From: Aristolochia californica
Taxonomy: Eukaryota > Streptophyta > Magnoliopsida > Piperales > Aristolochiaceae
Reading direction: 5' to 3'
Length of the DNA: 64,000 nucleotides
Assembly (NCBI GenBank): GCA_029961685.1
Contig: JARWKL010000007.1
Location: forward strand, 11,803,406 to 11,867,405
Shown here piece after piece: positions 1 to 12,733 of this stretch (position 1 is the first letter of the stretch; every line of letters begins with the position of its first letter). Made by a program: the position numbers and the translations under genes. Below the pieces are notes generated by a model. That model searched no databases and had not been told where the DNA came from. It was given only the letters and a program-made list of their open reading frames with translations.

Positions 1-2276
1 TCTCTCTTTCTATATTTCATCTTTATTTCTACATTTCATTTTACTTTATTTATTTCATCTACCTTTCTTTATTTAATTTTACTTTCAAAATTACATCTGT
101 CTTTTTATATTTCATTTTACTTTCTATATATCATCATACTTTCTATATTTCATGTTACTTTCTATATTTCATCTTTCTTTCTATATTTCATCTATCTTTC
201 TATATTTCATCTTTCTTTTTATATTTCATTTTATTTTCTATATTTCGTCTTTCATTCTATATTTCATTTTACTTTCTATATTTCATCTTTCTTTCTATAT
301 TTCATTTTACTTTCTATATTTGATATTTCTTTTTATATTTTACTTTACTTTCTATATTTCATCTTACTTTCTATATTTCATGTTACTTTCTATTTTTTGA
401 CTTTCATTCTATATTTCATTTTACATTCTATACATTACAAGTTACTTTCTATATTTCATCTTTCTTTCTATTTTCCATTTTATTTTCTATATTTCGTCTT
501 TCATTCTATATTTAATTTTACTTTCTATTTTTTTTCAATGTTTCATATTTATTTTTATATTTTTTATTTCTTTATATATTTAAATTTCACCTTCTATATT
601 TCATCTCTCTTTATCTACATCATGTTACTTTCTACATTTTATCTTTCTATCTATTTATCATTGCACATTCCATATTTCTTCTTTCTTTCTATATTTTATT
701 TTATTTTCTATATTTCATTTTATTTTATATATTTCATTTTATTTTCTATATTTTATTTTATTTTCTATATTTCATTTACTTTCTATATTTCATTTTACTT
801 TCTATATTTCATCTTTCTTTCTATATTTCATTTTACTTTCTATATTTAAATTTAATTTCTATATATCATCTTACTTTCTATATTTCATTTTACTCTCTAT
901 ATTTCATCTTTCTTTCTATATTTTATTTTACTTTCTATATTTCATTTTTCTTTCTGTATTTCATTTTACTTTATAATTCATCTTTCTTTCTATATTTTAT
1001 TTTACTTTCTATTTTTTCAGCTTTTTTTTATATTTAATTATACTTTCTATATATCATCTTACTTTCTTTATTTGATTTTACTCTCTATATTTCATCTTTC
1101 TTTCTATATGTCATTTTACTTTCTATATTTCTTTTTACTTTCGATATATCATCATACTTTCTATATTTTATTTTACTTTCTATATTTCATCTTTCTATCT
1201 ATATTTCATTCTACTTTCTATATTTTATCTTTCATTATATATTTCATCTTTCTTTGTAAATTTCATTTTGGTTTCAATATTTTATCTTTTTTCTATATCT
1301 CATTATTTTTTCTATATTTCATTTTACTTTCTATATTTCATCTTTCTTTCTATATTTCATTTTACTTTCTATATTTTATCTTTCATTCTATTTTTCATCT
1401 TTCTTTCTATATTTCATTTTACTTTTTATATTTTATCTTTCTTTCTATATTTCATGTTACTTTCTATATTTCATCTTTCTTTCTATATTTTATTTTATTT
1501 TCTATATTTTGTGTAACATTCTACATTTCATTTTACTTTCTATACTTCAAATTTTTTTTAATATTTCTTATTTATTTTTATATTTAATTTTATTTATATA
1601 TTATATTTTACTTTCTATATTTCATCTTTCTTTCATTATTTTATTTTACTTTCTACATTTCATCTTTCTTTTTATATTTCATTTTACTTTCTTTAATTCA
1701 TCTTTCTTTCTATATTTCATTTTACTTCTTTATTTTTTCTTGCTTTCTATATTTAATTTTACTTTCAAAATTTCATCTATCTTTCTATATTTCATTTTTC
1801 TTTCTATATTTCTTCTATCTTTCTACATTTCATGTTACTTTCTATATTTTATTTTATTTTCTATATTTCATCATTCATTCTATATATCAATTTACTTTCT
1901 ATATTTCATCTTTCTTTTAGCATTTCATTTTAGTTTCTATATTTAATCTTCCAATCTATTTTTAATTTTACTTTCTATATTTAATCTTTCTTTCCATATT
2001 TCATCTTTCTTTTTATATTTCCTTTTTCTTTGAATATTTCATTTTATTTTTTATATTTCAACTTTTATTTAATATTACATTTTACTTTCTATATTTGATC
2101 TTCCTTTTTATATTTCATTTTACTTTCTATATTTCATCTTTCTTTCTATATTTCATCTTTCTTTCTATATTTCCTTTTTCTTTCTTTATTTTAACTTTCT
2201 TTCTATATTTCATTTTTCTTTCTTTACTTCATTTTACTTTCTATATTTCATCTTTTTTTCTATATTTCATGTTACT

Positions 2277-2314
<38 letters not shown>

Positions 2315-5300
2315 ATATATATATATATCATTTTACTTTCTTTATTTCATCTTTCTTTCTAAATTTCATTTTACTTTCTATATATTATCTTTTTTTTCTA
2401 TATTTCATGTTACTCTCTATTTTTGTATCTTTCTTTCTATATTTTAATTTACTTTCTATATTTCATTTTACTTTATATATTTTATCTTTCATTCTATATT
2501 TCATCTTTCTTTCTATATTTCATTTTACTCTCTATATTTCATCTTTCTTTCTATATTTCATGTTACTTTCTATATATCATATTTCTTTCTATGTTTCATT
2601 TTACTCTCTATATTTCATCTTTCTTTCTATATTTCATGTTACTTTCTATATATCATATTTCTTTCTTTATTTCATTTTATTTTCTATATTTCCTCTTTCA
2701 TTCTATATTTCATTTTAATTTCTATATTTCAATTTTTTTCAATATTTCCTATTTATTCTAATATTTCATTTTATTTATATATTAAATTTTACTTTATATA
2801 TTTCATCTTTCTTTCAGTATTTTATTTTATTTTCTATATTTCATCTTTCTTTCTATATTTTATTTTACTTTCTTTATTTCATCTTTCTTTATATATTTAA
2901 TTTTATTTTCTTTGATTCATCTTTATTTCTATATTTAATTTTCCTTTCTAAATTTCATATTTCTTTCTATATTTCATTTTATTTTCTATATATCATCATA
3001 CTTTCTATATTTCATTTTAATTTCTATATTTCATGTTACTTTCTATATTTCAACGTTATTTCTATATTTCATTTTATTTTCTATATTTCGTCTTTCATTC
3101 TACATTTAATTTTACTTTCTATATTTCAACTTTTTTCCAACTTTTCATATTTATTTTTATATTTAATTTTATTCATATATTAAAGTTTACTTTCTATTTT
3201 TCATCTCTCTTTCAGTATTTCTTTTTTATTTTCTATATTTCTTCTTTCTTTCTATATTTCATTTTACTTTCATTTTTTCATCTTTCTTTTTGTATTTAAT
3301 TTTACTTTCTAAATTTCATATTTCTTTCTATATTTTATTTTACTTTTTATATATCGTCATAATTTTTATGTTTCATTTTTCTTTCTATATTTCATCTTTC
3401 TTTCTATTTTTAATTTTAGTTTCTATAATTCATGTATCTTTCTATAGTTTTTGTTACTTGCTATATTTCATCTTTCTTTCTATATTTTTTTTCTTCTATA
3501 TTTCATCTTTCATTCTATATTTCATTTTACTTTCTATATTTCATCTTTTTTTTAGTGTTTCATTTTCATTTCTATATTTCATCTTTCTTTCTATATTTTA
3601 TTTTAGTTTCTATATTTGATATTTCTTTTTATATTTCATCTTTGTTTCAATATTTCATGTTAGTTTTTATATTTCATCTTTCTTTCTATATTTTATGTTA
3701 CTTTTTACATTTCATCTTTCTTTCTATATTTTATTTTGCTTTCTATATTTCTTCTTTCATTCTATATTTTATTTTAGTTTTTATATTTCATCTTTTTTTT
3801 CTATATTTCATTTTTACTTTTATCTTTTTTTCAGTATTTCATTTTACTTTCTATATTTCATCTTTCTATCTATTTTTATTGTACATTCTATATTTAATAT
3901 TTTTTCTATATTTTATTTTACTTTCTATATTTCATCTTTCTTTCTATTTTTCATCTTTCTTTCTATATATTATTTATCTTACTATTTTTTTTTTACTTTC
4001 TATATTTCGTTTTTCATTCTATAATTCATTTTACTTTCTATATTTCATCTTTCTTTCAGTATTTCACTTTACTTTCTATATTTCATCTTTCTTACTTTAT
4101 TTCATTTTACTTTCAATATTTCATTTTACTTTCTATATTTCTTCTTTCTTTCTATATTCCATTTTAATTTCTATATTTCATCTTTATGTCCTTAGTTCAT
4201 TTTTATTTCTATATTTCATCTTTCTTTCAATATTTCATTTTACTATCTTTATTACAATTGTCTCTCCCTATTTCATTTTACTTTCTATATTTCATCTTAC
4301 TTTCTATTTTTCATCTTACTTTCTATTTTTCATTTTACTTTCTATGTTTCATCTTCTTTCTATATTTTATTTTACTTTTAATATTTCATATTTCTTTATA
4401 TTTTTAGTTTTATTTTCTATATTTCATTTTTCTTTCAGTATGTCATTTTCGTTTCTATATTTCATCTTTCTTTCTGTATTTCATTTTTGTTTCTATATTT
4501 CATTTTTCTTTCTATATTTCATTTTGGTTTCTAAATTGTATCTTTATTTCTATATTTCCTTTTTCTTTGAATATTTCATTTTATTTTTTATATTTCAACT
4601 TTTATTCAATATTACATTTTACTTTCTTTATTGTATCTTCCTTTCTATATTTCATTTTTCTTTCTATATATCTTCTTATGTTCTGTATTTCATTTTATTT
4701 TCTATATTTCATCTTTCTTTCTATACTTCATTTTGCTTTCTATATTTCATTTTTCTTTCTTTATTTCATGTCACTTTCAATAAAAAAAATTTCTTACTAT
4801 ATTTCATTATACTTTCAATATTTCATCTTTCTTTCAGTATTTCATTTTAGTTTCTATATTTCATCTTTCTTTTAGTTTTTCATTTAATTTCTATATTTCA
4901 TCTTTCTTTCTATATTTCATTTTACTTTCTATATTTGATCTTTCTTTTTATATTTGATATTTCTTTCTATATTTCTTTTTTCCTTTAAATATTTCATTTT
5001 ATTTTTTATATTTCAGCTTTTATTCAATAATACATTTTACTTTCTATATTTTATCTACCTTTCTTTCTGTACTTTATTTAACTTTCAATATTTCATCTAT
5101 ATTTCTTTATTTCATGTTACTTTCTATATATCATTTTTCTTTCTATATTCAATTTACTTTCTATATTTCATCTTTCTTTATATATTTTATTTTTCTTTCT
5201 ATATTTCATCTTTCTTTCCGTATTTCACTTTTCTTTATATTTCATCTTTCTTTCTATATTTCATTTTACTTTCTATTTTTCAGCTTTCTTTCTACATTTA

Positions 5301-8300
5301 ATTTTACTTTCTATATATCATCTTACTTTCAATATTTCATTTTACTCACTATATTCCACCTTTCTTTCTATATTTTATTTTACTTTCTATTTTTCTTTTT
5401 ACTTTCTATATATCATCATACTTTCTATAGTTCATTTTACTTTCTTTACTTCATCTTTCTTTCTATATTTCATTTTACTTTCTATATTTTATCTTTCATT
5501 ATATATTTCATCTTTCTTTCTATATTTCATTTTGGTTTCTATAATTCATTTTTCTTTCAATATTTCATGTTACTTTCTATATTTCATCTTTCTTTCTATA
5601 TTTGATTATATTTTTTATATTTCTTCTTTCAATCTATATTTCTTTTTACTTTCTATATTTCAACTATTTTTCAATATTTCATTTTTATTTTTATATTTTA
5701 TTTTAGTTATATATTAAATTTTACTTTCTATATTTCATCTTTCTTTCAGTATTTCATTTTACTTTCTACATTTCATCTTTCTTCCTATATTTCATTTTAT
5801 ATTCTTTATTTCATCTTTCTTTCAATATTTTATTTTATTTTCTTTATTTCATCTTTCTTTCTATATTTAATTTTACTTTCTATATTTCATCTTTTTTTCT
5901 TTATTTTATTTTACTTTCTACATATCATCATACTGTCTATATTTTATTTTACTTTCTATATTTCATGTTACTTTCTATATTTCACATTTCTTTCTATATT
6001 TTATTTTATTTGCTATATTTTGTCTTTCATTCTACATTTCATTTTACTTTCTATATATCAACTTTTTTTCAATATTTCATATTTATTTTTATCTTTTATT
6101 TTATTTATATATTAAATTTTACATTCTATATTTCATCTCTCTTTCAGTATTTCATTTTACTTTCTATATTTCATCTTTCTTTCTATATTTCATTTTACTT
6201 TCTATATTTCATCTTTCTTTCTGTATTTCATTTTACTTTCTATATTTCATCTTTCTTTCTATATTTCATTTTACTTTCTATAATTCATCATACCTTCTAT
6301 ATTTCATTTTACTTTCAATATTTCATCTTTCTTTCTATATTTCATTTTACTTTCTATATTTTATCTTTCATTCTATATTTCATCTTTCTTTCTATATTTC
6401 ATTTTACTTTCTATATTTCATCTATCTTTCTATATTTCATGTTGTTTTCTATATTTCGTCTTTCTTTCTATATTTCCTTTATTTTCTTTATTTCGTCTTT
6501 CATTCTTTATTTCATTTTACTTTCTATATTTCATCTTTCTTTTAGTGCTTCATTTTAGATTCTATATTTCATCTTTCTTTTTATATTTCATTTTACTTTC
6601 TTTATTTTATATTTTTTTCTATATTTCATCTTTCTTTTTATATTTCATTTTACTTTCTTTATTTTATATTTTTTTCTATATTTCATCTTTCTTTTTATAT
6701 TTCATGTTACTTTCATTATTTTATCTTTCTTTCTTAATTTCATGTTACTTTCTAGATTTCATCTTTCTTTCTATATTTATTTTACTTTCTATATTTTGTC
6801 TTTCATTCTATATTTTGTTTTACTTTCTATATTTCATTTTTATTTTTATATTTTTTCAGTATTTCATTTTACTTTCTATATTTCGTTTTACTTTCTTTAT
6901 TTCATCTTTTTTTCTATGTTTCGACTTTTTGCCTAAAGTTCATTTTTCTTCCTATATTTCAACCTTTTATCTTCCATTTTATATTTCATTTTACTTTCTA
7001 TATTTCATCTTTCTTTCTATATTTCCTTTTTCTTTCTTTATTCTAACATTCATTCTATATTTCATCTTTCTTTCTATACTTCGTTTTACTTTCTATATTT
7101 CATCTTTCTATTCTATATTTCATGTTACTTTATATATATATTATTTTTTTTCTATATTTCTTTTTACTTTCTATATTTCATCTTTCTTTCTATATTTCGT
7201 TTTACTTTCTATAATTCATATTTTTTCTGTATTTCAATTTATTTTCTATATTTCTTCTTTCTTTCTATATTTCATTTTAATTTATTTATTTCATCTTTCT
7301 TTCTATATATCATCTTACTTACTATACTTCATGTTACTCTCTATTTTTCATCTTTCTTTCTATATTTTATTTTACTTTCTATATTTCATTTTACTTTCTA
7401 TATTGCATTTTACTTTCTATATTTCATCTTTCTTTCCATATTTCATTTTACTTTCTATATTTTATCTTTCATTCTATATTTCATCTTTCTGTATATATTT
7501 AAATTTACTTTCAATATTTCTTCTATCTTTCTATATTTCATGTTACTTTCCATATTTCATCTTTCTTTCTATATTTTGTCTTTCATTCTATATTTCATTT
7601 TACTTTCAATATTTCAATTTTTTTTTTTTCAATATTTCATATTTTTTTTACATTTCATTTTATTTATATATTAAATTTTAATTTCTATATTTCATCTTTC
7701 TTTCAGTATTTCATTTTATCTTCTATATTTCATCTTTCTTTCTATATTTCATTTTACTTTCTTTATTTCATCTTTCTTTCTATATTTCATTTTACTTTCT
7801 TTGTTTTGTCTTTCTTTCTATATTTAATTTTACTTTCTAAATTTCAACTTTCTTTCTATATTTCATTTTACTTTCAATATATCTTTATACTTTTTATATT
7901 TTATTTTAGTTTCTATATTTCATGTTACTTTCTATATTTCATTTTATTTTCTATATTTTATCTCTGATTCTACATTTCATTTTACTTTCTATATTTCATC
8001 TGTCGTTCTATGTTTCAGTTTGCTTTCTTTATTTCATCTTTTTTTCTATATTTGAACTTTTTGTCTATAGTTCATTTTACATTCAATATTTCATTTTACT
8101 TTCCATATTTCATTTTTCTTTCTATATTTTATTTTACTTTCTATATTTGATCTTTCTTTCATTATTTGATGTTAGTTTATATATTTTGTTTTTCTTTCTA
8201 TATATCATTTATCTTTCTATATTTCATTTTACCTTCTATATTTCATCTTTCTTTCTATATTTCATTTTATTTCTATATTTTTCTTTCTTTATATTTGTGT

Positions 8301-10030
8301 CTTAATCTCTATAATTTACCTTTCTTTCTATATTTCGACTTTCTTTCAATATTTCTCCTTTCTTTCTATATTTCAACTTTTTTTCTACATTTTTGTTTCT
8401 TTCTATATTTCTTATTACTTTTTATATTTTATCTTTCTATCTGTATTTAATTTTACTTTTATTATTTTGTTTTACTTTCTATATTTCATCTTTTATTCTG
8501 TTTTTCATGTTACTTTCTATAGACTATTTATCTTACTATTTTTTTTACTTTCTTATTTTATTTCTCATTCTATATTTTATTTTACTTTCTATATTTCATC
8601 TTTCTTACTATATTTCATTTTACTTTCAATATTTCATCTTTCTTTCTATATTTCTTCTTTCTTTCTATATTTCATTTTAATTTCTATATTTCATCTTTTT
8701 GTCCTTATTTCATTTTTCTTTCTATATTTCATCTTTCTTTCAATATTTCATTTTACTTTCTTTATTTCTACTGTCTTTCCATATTTCATTTTACTTTCTA
8801 TATTTCATCTTACTTTCTATTTTTCATTTTACATTCAATATTTCATCTTCTTTCTATATTTCATTTTACTTTCTATATTTCGTCTATCTTTTTACATTTC
8901 ATGTTACTTTCTATATTGCATCTTTCTTTCTATATTTCGTCTTTCATTCTATGTTTCATTATACTTTCTATATTTCATCTTTCTTTTAGTATTTTATTTT
9001 AGTTTCTATATTTAATCTTTCTATCTATATTTCATTTTACTTTCTATATTTGAACTTTCTTTCTATATTTCCTTTTTCTTTGAATATTTCATTTCATTTT
9101 TTATATTTCAACTTTTATTTAATATTACATTTTATTTTCTATATTTTATCTTCCTTTTTATATTTCATTTTACTTTCTATATTTCATCTTTCTTTCTATA
9201 CTTCATTTTACATACTATATTTCATCTTTCATTCCATATTTTATGTTACTTTCAATATATCATTTTTCTTACTATATTTCATTTTACTTTCTATATTTCA
9301 TCTTTCTTTGTATATTTCATTTTACTTTCTATAATTCATATTTCTTTCACTATTTCAATTTATTTTCTATATTTCTTCTATCTTTCTATATTTCATTTTA
9401 CTTTCTTTATTTCATCTTTCTTTCTATATTTCATTTTACTTTCGATATATCATCTTACTTTCTATATTTCATGTTAATCTCTATTTTCATCTTTCTTTCT
9501 ATATTTTATTTTACTTTCTATATTTCACTTTACTTTCTATATATCACCATACTTTCTATATTGCATTTTACGTTGTATATTTCTTCTTTGTTTTCATATT
9601 TTATTTTACTTTCTATATTTTATCTTTCATTCTATATTTCATCTTTCTTTCTATATTTCATTTTACTTTCTATATTTCATGTTACTTTCTATATTTCATC
9701 TTTCTTTCAATATTTCATTTTATTTTCTATATTTCGTCTTTCATTCTATATTTCATTTTACTTTCTATATTTCAATTTTTTTTCAATATTTCATATTTTT
9801 TTTACATTTTATTTTATTTATATATTAAATTTTACTTTCTTTATTTCATCTTTCTTTTAGTATATCATTTTATTTTCTATACTTCATCTTTCTTTCTATA
9901 TTTTATTTTACTTTTTTTTTTCATCTTTCTTTCTATATTTCATTTTACTTTCTTTGTTTCATCTTTCTTTCTATATTTAATTTTACTTTCTAAATTTCAC
10001 CTTCTTTCTATATTTAATTTTACTTTCTAA
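1..10030 (+). repeat. AT-rich 19-bp satellite array, left block
   Basis: The block is a degenerate tandem array. The commonest units read TTTCTATATTTCATTTTAC and TTTCTATATTTCATCTTTC, each about 19 bp and often alternating. The + strand is almost purely T, C and A with very little G. Interspersed variants recur, such as a segment with TTTTTCAATATTTCATATT followed by TATATATTAAATTTTAC, which points to higher-order units. The basic unit has no stop codon in any frame, so the many long open frames here (for example 3432-4850) are repeat artefacts giving Phe/Ile/Leu/Ser/Tyr-rich peptides. I see no gene in this block. The array ends at about 10030, where ATTTCTA is shared by satellite and viral sequence. 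Confidence 0.93.
2277..2328. repeat. (TA)n microsatellite
   Basis: An almost uninterrupted run of TA dinucleotides, broken once by a C, lies inside the satellite array. It probably expanded from the TATATA core of the satellite unit. Confidence 0.95.
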
Positions 10031-11095
10031 ATTTCTACCTGCCAGTCTAGAGCTGGAAAGGAAACCTTAACGATTTCTATGAAATCGGAATCAGGGACTT
10101 TTACCTGTCAGTCTCGAACTGAAAAGGAAGTCTTAACGGATCCATCATTGATGGAAACAGACTTGTCTAGTAATGAGAAATCATTCAAGATAAAATTGGT
10201 TACCCCATCTGAGTTTACAAGGTTGTAAAACCTAAATAAACCAGAGAAAACAAGTTTTAATGAGTTTGAGTTTTTAAAGAAATTTAAACCTTTAAAGCTT
10301 TCGGACATTATGTCTGAGGAACCCTCGCTACGCCCTCAAAAGGTGAACAACGTTCGTTCAAAGATCGAATCCGATCATACTGTTCAATTCCAGAGATGGA
10401 ATGAACAAATTGGACAAGGGATGAATACTCCCTTCTTCATCACTTAGTCCAACAAATGTTGGAATCAAGTGAAGCTGAGTCATGAAATAGACTCAAAATA
10501 TGCATCCATACTTTTTACATATGGATTCATAAAATAGATGGTACTTCACTCCACCGACTTATCAGCTTTGGAGAAAATGCCAAAAGAGATTATGGAGGCT
10601 TGCAAAAGTTTCATCTCCATAACAAAGAGTAAAGGAATTCGACTTCATTTCGTTTCCTGTATTGCTGAAATTGTTACTGACTAAAAGATGTTTTCAAGCA
10701 TTTCTGTCATGACACTTGAAGGCATCAAAGAAGGTGACGCGAAGATGAAATATGATCCCAGACATGTTCCTAAAGCCAAACCTTGCCCAGAAATAGTTTG
10801 GCCAACTAGGCGTATTCACGGGCTCAAGAATCTGATACATCTCATACAACAACTGATTCAGAAAAAGAAAAGCTTTGTCTACAAGACCTCCGTCCCACTG
10901 ACGATTGTCTCGAAAAGCTATAAAGAGACTCCGGCACCTATCCAGACCAGTCTCGAAGCAACACTGAAGAAAATCCTCAGAGGACATATCGCCTTCAGCA
11001 AAGCAACCAAGGAAAACTTCTGCCAGATGGCCCAAAAGACTTTTCCAAAGGAGCACAACTGTAGCTTGTGCACAGAAAGGCAACTGTCCGAATGA
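10031..11095 (+). pseudogene. ORF VI (TAV-position gene), 3' part
   Basis: The frame follows the same protein as 21518-22735, including the stretches SLIETDLSS-like, FKPLKLSDIMSEEPSL and QFQRWNEQIGQGMNT. It then continues beyond the point where A3 is deleted, through TLEGIKEG, HVPKAKPCPE and a basic C-terminus ending CTERQLSE. Its position after Pol is where caulimovirids carry the translational transactivator/viroplasmin. I see no clear viroplasmin motif in the product, so the name is positional. Breaks seen are a TAA in RL-stop-NLNK near 10226, a TAG near 10446, a TAG near 10536 and a TAA just before the ATG at 10688. The last segment (10688-11095, 135 codons) is open. Confidence 0.65.
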
Positions 11096-11253
11096 GCAGT
11101 CAGCAGCCATTAAGGCCCAAGAAAAAATCAAAGTCAGCAAAGGCGGCTACACCAAGTCAACAATGGTGGCTAGAAAAGTTTCCTGCACGTCAACATCATG
11201 ATGTCACAAGTAGAAAAGACATTTCTACCCCTGCTTTCGGTGCCGAAAGGTAA
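11092..11253 (+). CDS. Small basic ORF after ORF VI (53 aa)
   Basis: The ATG overlaps the ORF VI stop as ATGA (11092-11095), the coupling used elsewhere in this virus. The product is short and Lys/Arg/Ser/Gln-rich at its start (PLRPKKKSKSAKAA) and ends ISTPAFGAER. No family was recognised. Homologous sequence exists only in this copy: A3 begins just at its 3' end (about 14313) and the following leader copy has lost it. It may be a real small viral protein or chance coding ahead of the promoter. Confidence 0.35.
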   Translation: MSSQQPLRPKKKSKSAKAATPSQQWWLEKFPARQHHDVTSRKDISTPAFGAER

Positions 11254-11361
11254 TAATGCAAGGGAAAAAATGACAAACCAAAAAGACAAAAGTTACCCTT
11301 TGTCTTTAAACACACACCTTTCAATTAAGGGTAAAAGCGGAAGGCGGGAAAGCTTTTTAGC

Positions 11362-11368
11362 TATAAAT
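11362..11368 (+). promoter_or_regulatory. Candidate pregenomic promoter TATA box, family A (A1)
   Basis: TATAAAT lies about 110 bp downstream of the last ORF and about 960 bp upstream of the PBS, the layout of a caulimovirid promoter with a long leader. It is conserved in A3 at 14436-14442. A second candidate, TATAAAT at 12197-12203, sits much closer to the PBS. Sequence alone does not show which is used. Confidence 0.45.
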
Positions 11369-11548
11369 TCGAAGCACCTCTAGAGGTTTAGACATTCGAA
11401 AATTGACGGACTCGAAAATTAGAGATTCGAAAGAAGAAGGCGATTTCCGGCGATCTTTCCCTTTTTTAAGGGTATGTATTTAGTTGTTTTTATTTTTGTT
11501 TGAACAATGATTTTATATTTTCCGCATGTTTGTAATATTGTGATTCGT

Positions 11549-11655
11549 ACAGTAATTGTTATTACTGTTCATATTCTGCATCTATATATATGATCTCCAC
11601 AGTATTTGTTATTATTGTTCATGTTCCGCATTTATATGATCTCCACAGTGTTTGT
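11549..11655 (+). repeat. Direct repeat in leader (about 52 bp, two copies)
   Basis: The segment GTTATTACTGTTCATATT, CTGCATCTATATATATGATCTCCACAGT and the following bases are repeated at once with small changes (ATTGTTCATGTTCCGCAT then TATATGATCTCCACAGT). The same pair is visible in the A3 leaders at about 14760-14860 and 22850-22945. Confidence 0.7.
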
Positions 11656-12196
11656 TTTTAATGTTCATTTTTACTATTCATCGTTACAATTCATATTTAC
11701 TGTTCACTCGTAAAGAAGAAAATAGTATCGAAATAGTGCCAAATAGGACAAAAGCTAGAGACTTGGAATTATTTGGCTACGCTCCGAGGTAGAAACGAAA
11801 CGGAGTTGTGCTCTACCCTGCTGAAGCAGCCATGGAGCCGCTATGGTTAATAGGAACGGCTTGGGGCCCTCTGGAGACCGTGAGGACCGCATTGACAAAT
11901 TCCCCACGTGGTGGTAAGCCGGCAGAAATAGGGTCAAACCCCGAAGAAGTTCTAAGTAGCAGCAGAAGTCATGTTGGGCCTATTAGATAGCTATGAAATA
12001 GACACAAACGAGTACATAGTAGTGACATGTGGTAGGAAACAGGAGTGATATGATAGTGAAATGATATGGACCATCGAAGTGTGACTGTAGGAATAGTATT
12101 GTGTGAGTCATCGTTGTTTTCCGCTGCCTGTAGCCAGTGTGTAGGTAGAAATCCTTAGGATTCTAGTTCCGCTGCCCTCATCCCTAGGTTTCTCCT

Positions 12197-12203
12197 TATA
12201 AAT
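12197..12203 (+). promoter_or_regulatory. Second TATA-like motif near PBS (A1)
   Basis: TATAAAT lies 128 bp upstream of the PBS and is followed by a conserved CCACTGTGTGTCTGTG. The A2 copy keeps it, while A3 has TATAATC at the equivalent sites (15042 and 23514 regions). It is a candidate start region only. Confidence 0.3.
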
Positions 12204-12222
12204 CCACTGTGTGTCTGTGTTA

Positions 12223-12311
12223 AAGTCTGCTAGAGACTTGTTGTCTGTGTCGATATCAGAGCAATAGTGCTTTTGGTATCAGTATTCTGCTGTTGAGTCT
12301 ACTAGAGACTC
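12223..12311 (+). promoter_or_regulatory. Two PBS-proximal hairpins
   Basis: AAGTCT-GCTAG-AGACTT (12223-12239) and GAGTCT-ACTAG-AGACTC (12295-12311) are both perfect 6-bp stems with 5-nt loops. The two stems differ by a compensatory pair change (A-T versus G-C). The second ends 13 nt upstream of the PBS. This suggests a conserved RNA structure next to the priming site. Confidence 0.6.
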
Positions 12312-12326
12312 GTTTTGTTAAAAATG

Positions 12327-12514
12327 GTAAACTTCATCATCGGTAGAGGATGATGCTTTGGAAGCGATCCTAAAAGCAGGTGGTGTTGGATCCTTTCTTC
12401 TAGGTGCTATGCAAGGTGTTGCAAGTACACTAGGTTTTTAAGCCATCCGGTGATGTCAGGAAGGCCTAATGGTAATGGAGTTTCCATATCTATTAAATAG
12501 AAAAACTCATCCAT
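12327..12514 (-). pseudogene. Capsid gene N-terminus fragment (A2)
   Basis: The ATG (12514-12512) follows the 71-aa ORF by a few bases. The product begins MDEFFYLIDMETPLPLGLPD, closely matching the A3 and A4 capsid starts at 17814 and 26268. A one-base loss in the LVYFATH region shifts the frame, and the gene is cut after the DDEVY segment by the junction with A1. Only about 60 codons remain. Confidence 0.7.
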
Positions 12515-12517
12515 TTT

Positions 12518-12733
12518 TTACAAAGCTAAGAGGTTTAACTTTTCTTTAATTTTTTTTGTCTTGGATCATATTCTATGGATGCGATTCATATATCTTTTCC
12601 AATGAAAATAGTACATTTCCATGGAATAGATTGTATCATCTTTAGGTTGAAGCATGTTTCTTAGTAAGAGAGTGAAGGCAAGGCCATCTCTCTTTCTTTG
12701 TAAACGATCTAAAAGTTTTTGCCTATAGATCAT
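12518..12733 (-). pseudogene. 71-codon small ORF, homologue of twin ORF 1 (A2)
   Basis: The frame is 72 codons with the stop, the same length as the small ORFs at 25839 and 26056. It resembles the first twin (MIYRQKLLDRL start, KLNLLAL end). An internal TGA at codon 56 breaks it. Its ATG overlaps the stop of the viroplasmin-like ORF as ATGA (12733-12730). A2 has only this one copy, whereas A3 and A4 have two. The function is unknown; the product would be a small basic, probably helical protein. Confidence 0.65.

Larger units (their letters stand above)
11396..12324 (+). promoter_or_regulatory. Family A leader (A1)
   Basis: This is about 930 bp without a long gene. It holds short upstream ORFs, a duplicated segment with GATCTCCACAGT (see 11549-11655), several TACTGTTCAT/TACTATTCAT copies, a second TATA candidate and two hairpins close to the PBS. 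Long leaders rich in short ORFs and structure are usual for caulimovirid pregenomic RNA. Confidence 0.6.
10031..12329 (+). mobile_element. Endogenous pararetrovirus family A, fragment A1
   Basis: This fragment aligns by eye with 21930-23646 of copy A3. It holds the later part of ORF VI, a short basic ORF, the promoter and long leader, and stops at the first bases of the primer-binding site (TGGTA at 12325-12329). It begins inside the repeat region of ORF VI at the satellite junction. At its right end it is fused head to head, in opposite orientation, to A2 through a 3-bp overlap (GTA, 12327-12329). Compared with A3 it lacks about 120 bp near 11450. It retains 10798-11440, which A3 has lost before its downstream leader. 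Confidence 0.85.

Noticed and set aside
152..9860. Many open frames of 60-472 codons coding hydrophobic Phe/Ile/Leu/Ser/Tyr-rich peptides
   Set aside because: They are translations of the stop-free 19-bp satellite. The same peptide cycle appears in all three frames and overlapping ORFs, with no conserved start or domain.
1..10030. CRISPR-like array
   Set aside because: Repeats are short, degenerate and contiguous, without unique spacers or cas genes, in a plant-type sequence.
10694..11140. 148-codon open frame on the - strand opposite ORF VI
   Set aside because: It is antisense to a coding segment that has homologues in register, with no homologue or motif of its own.
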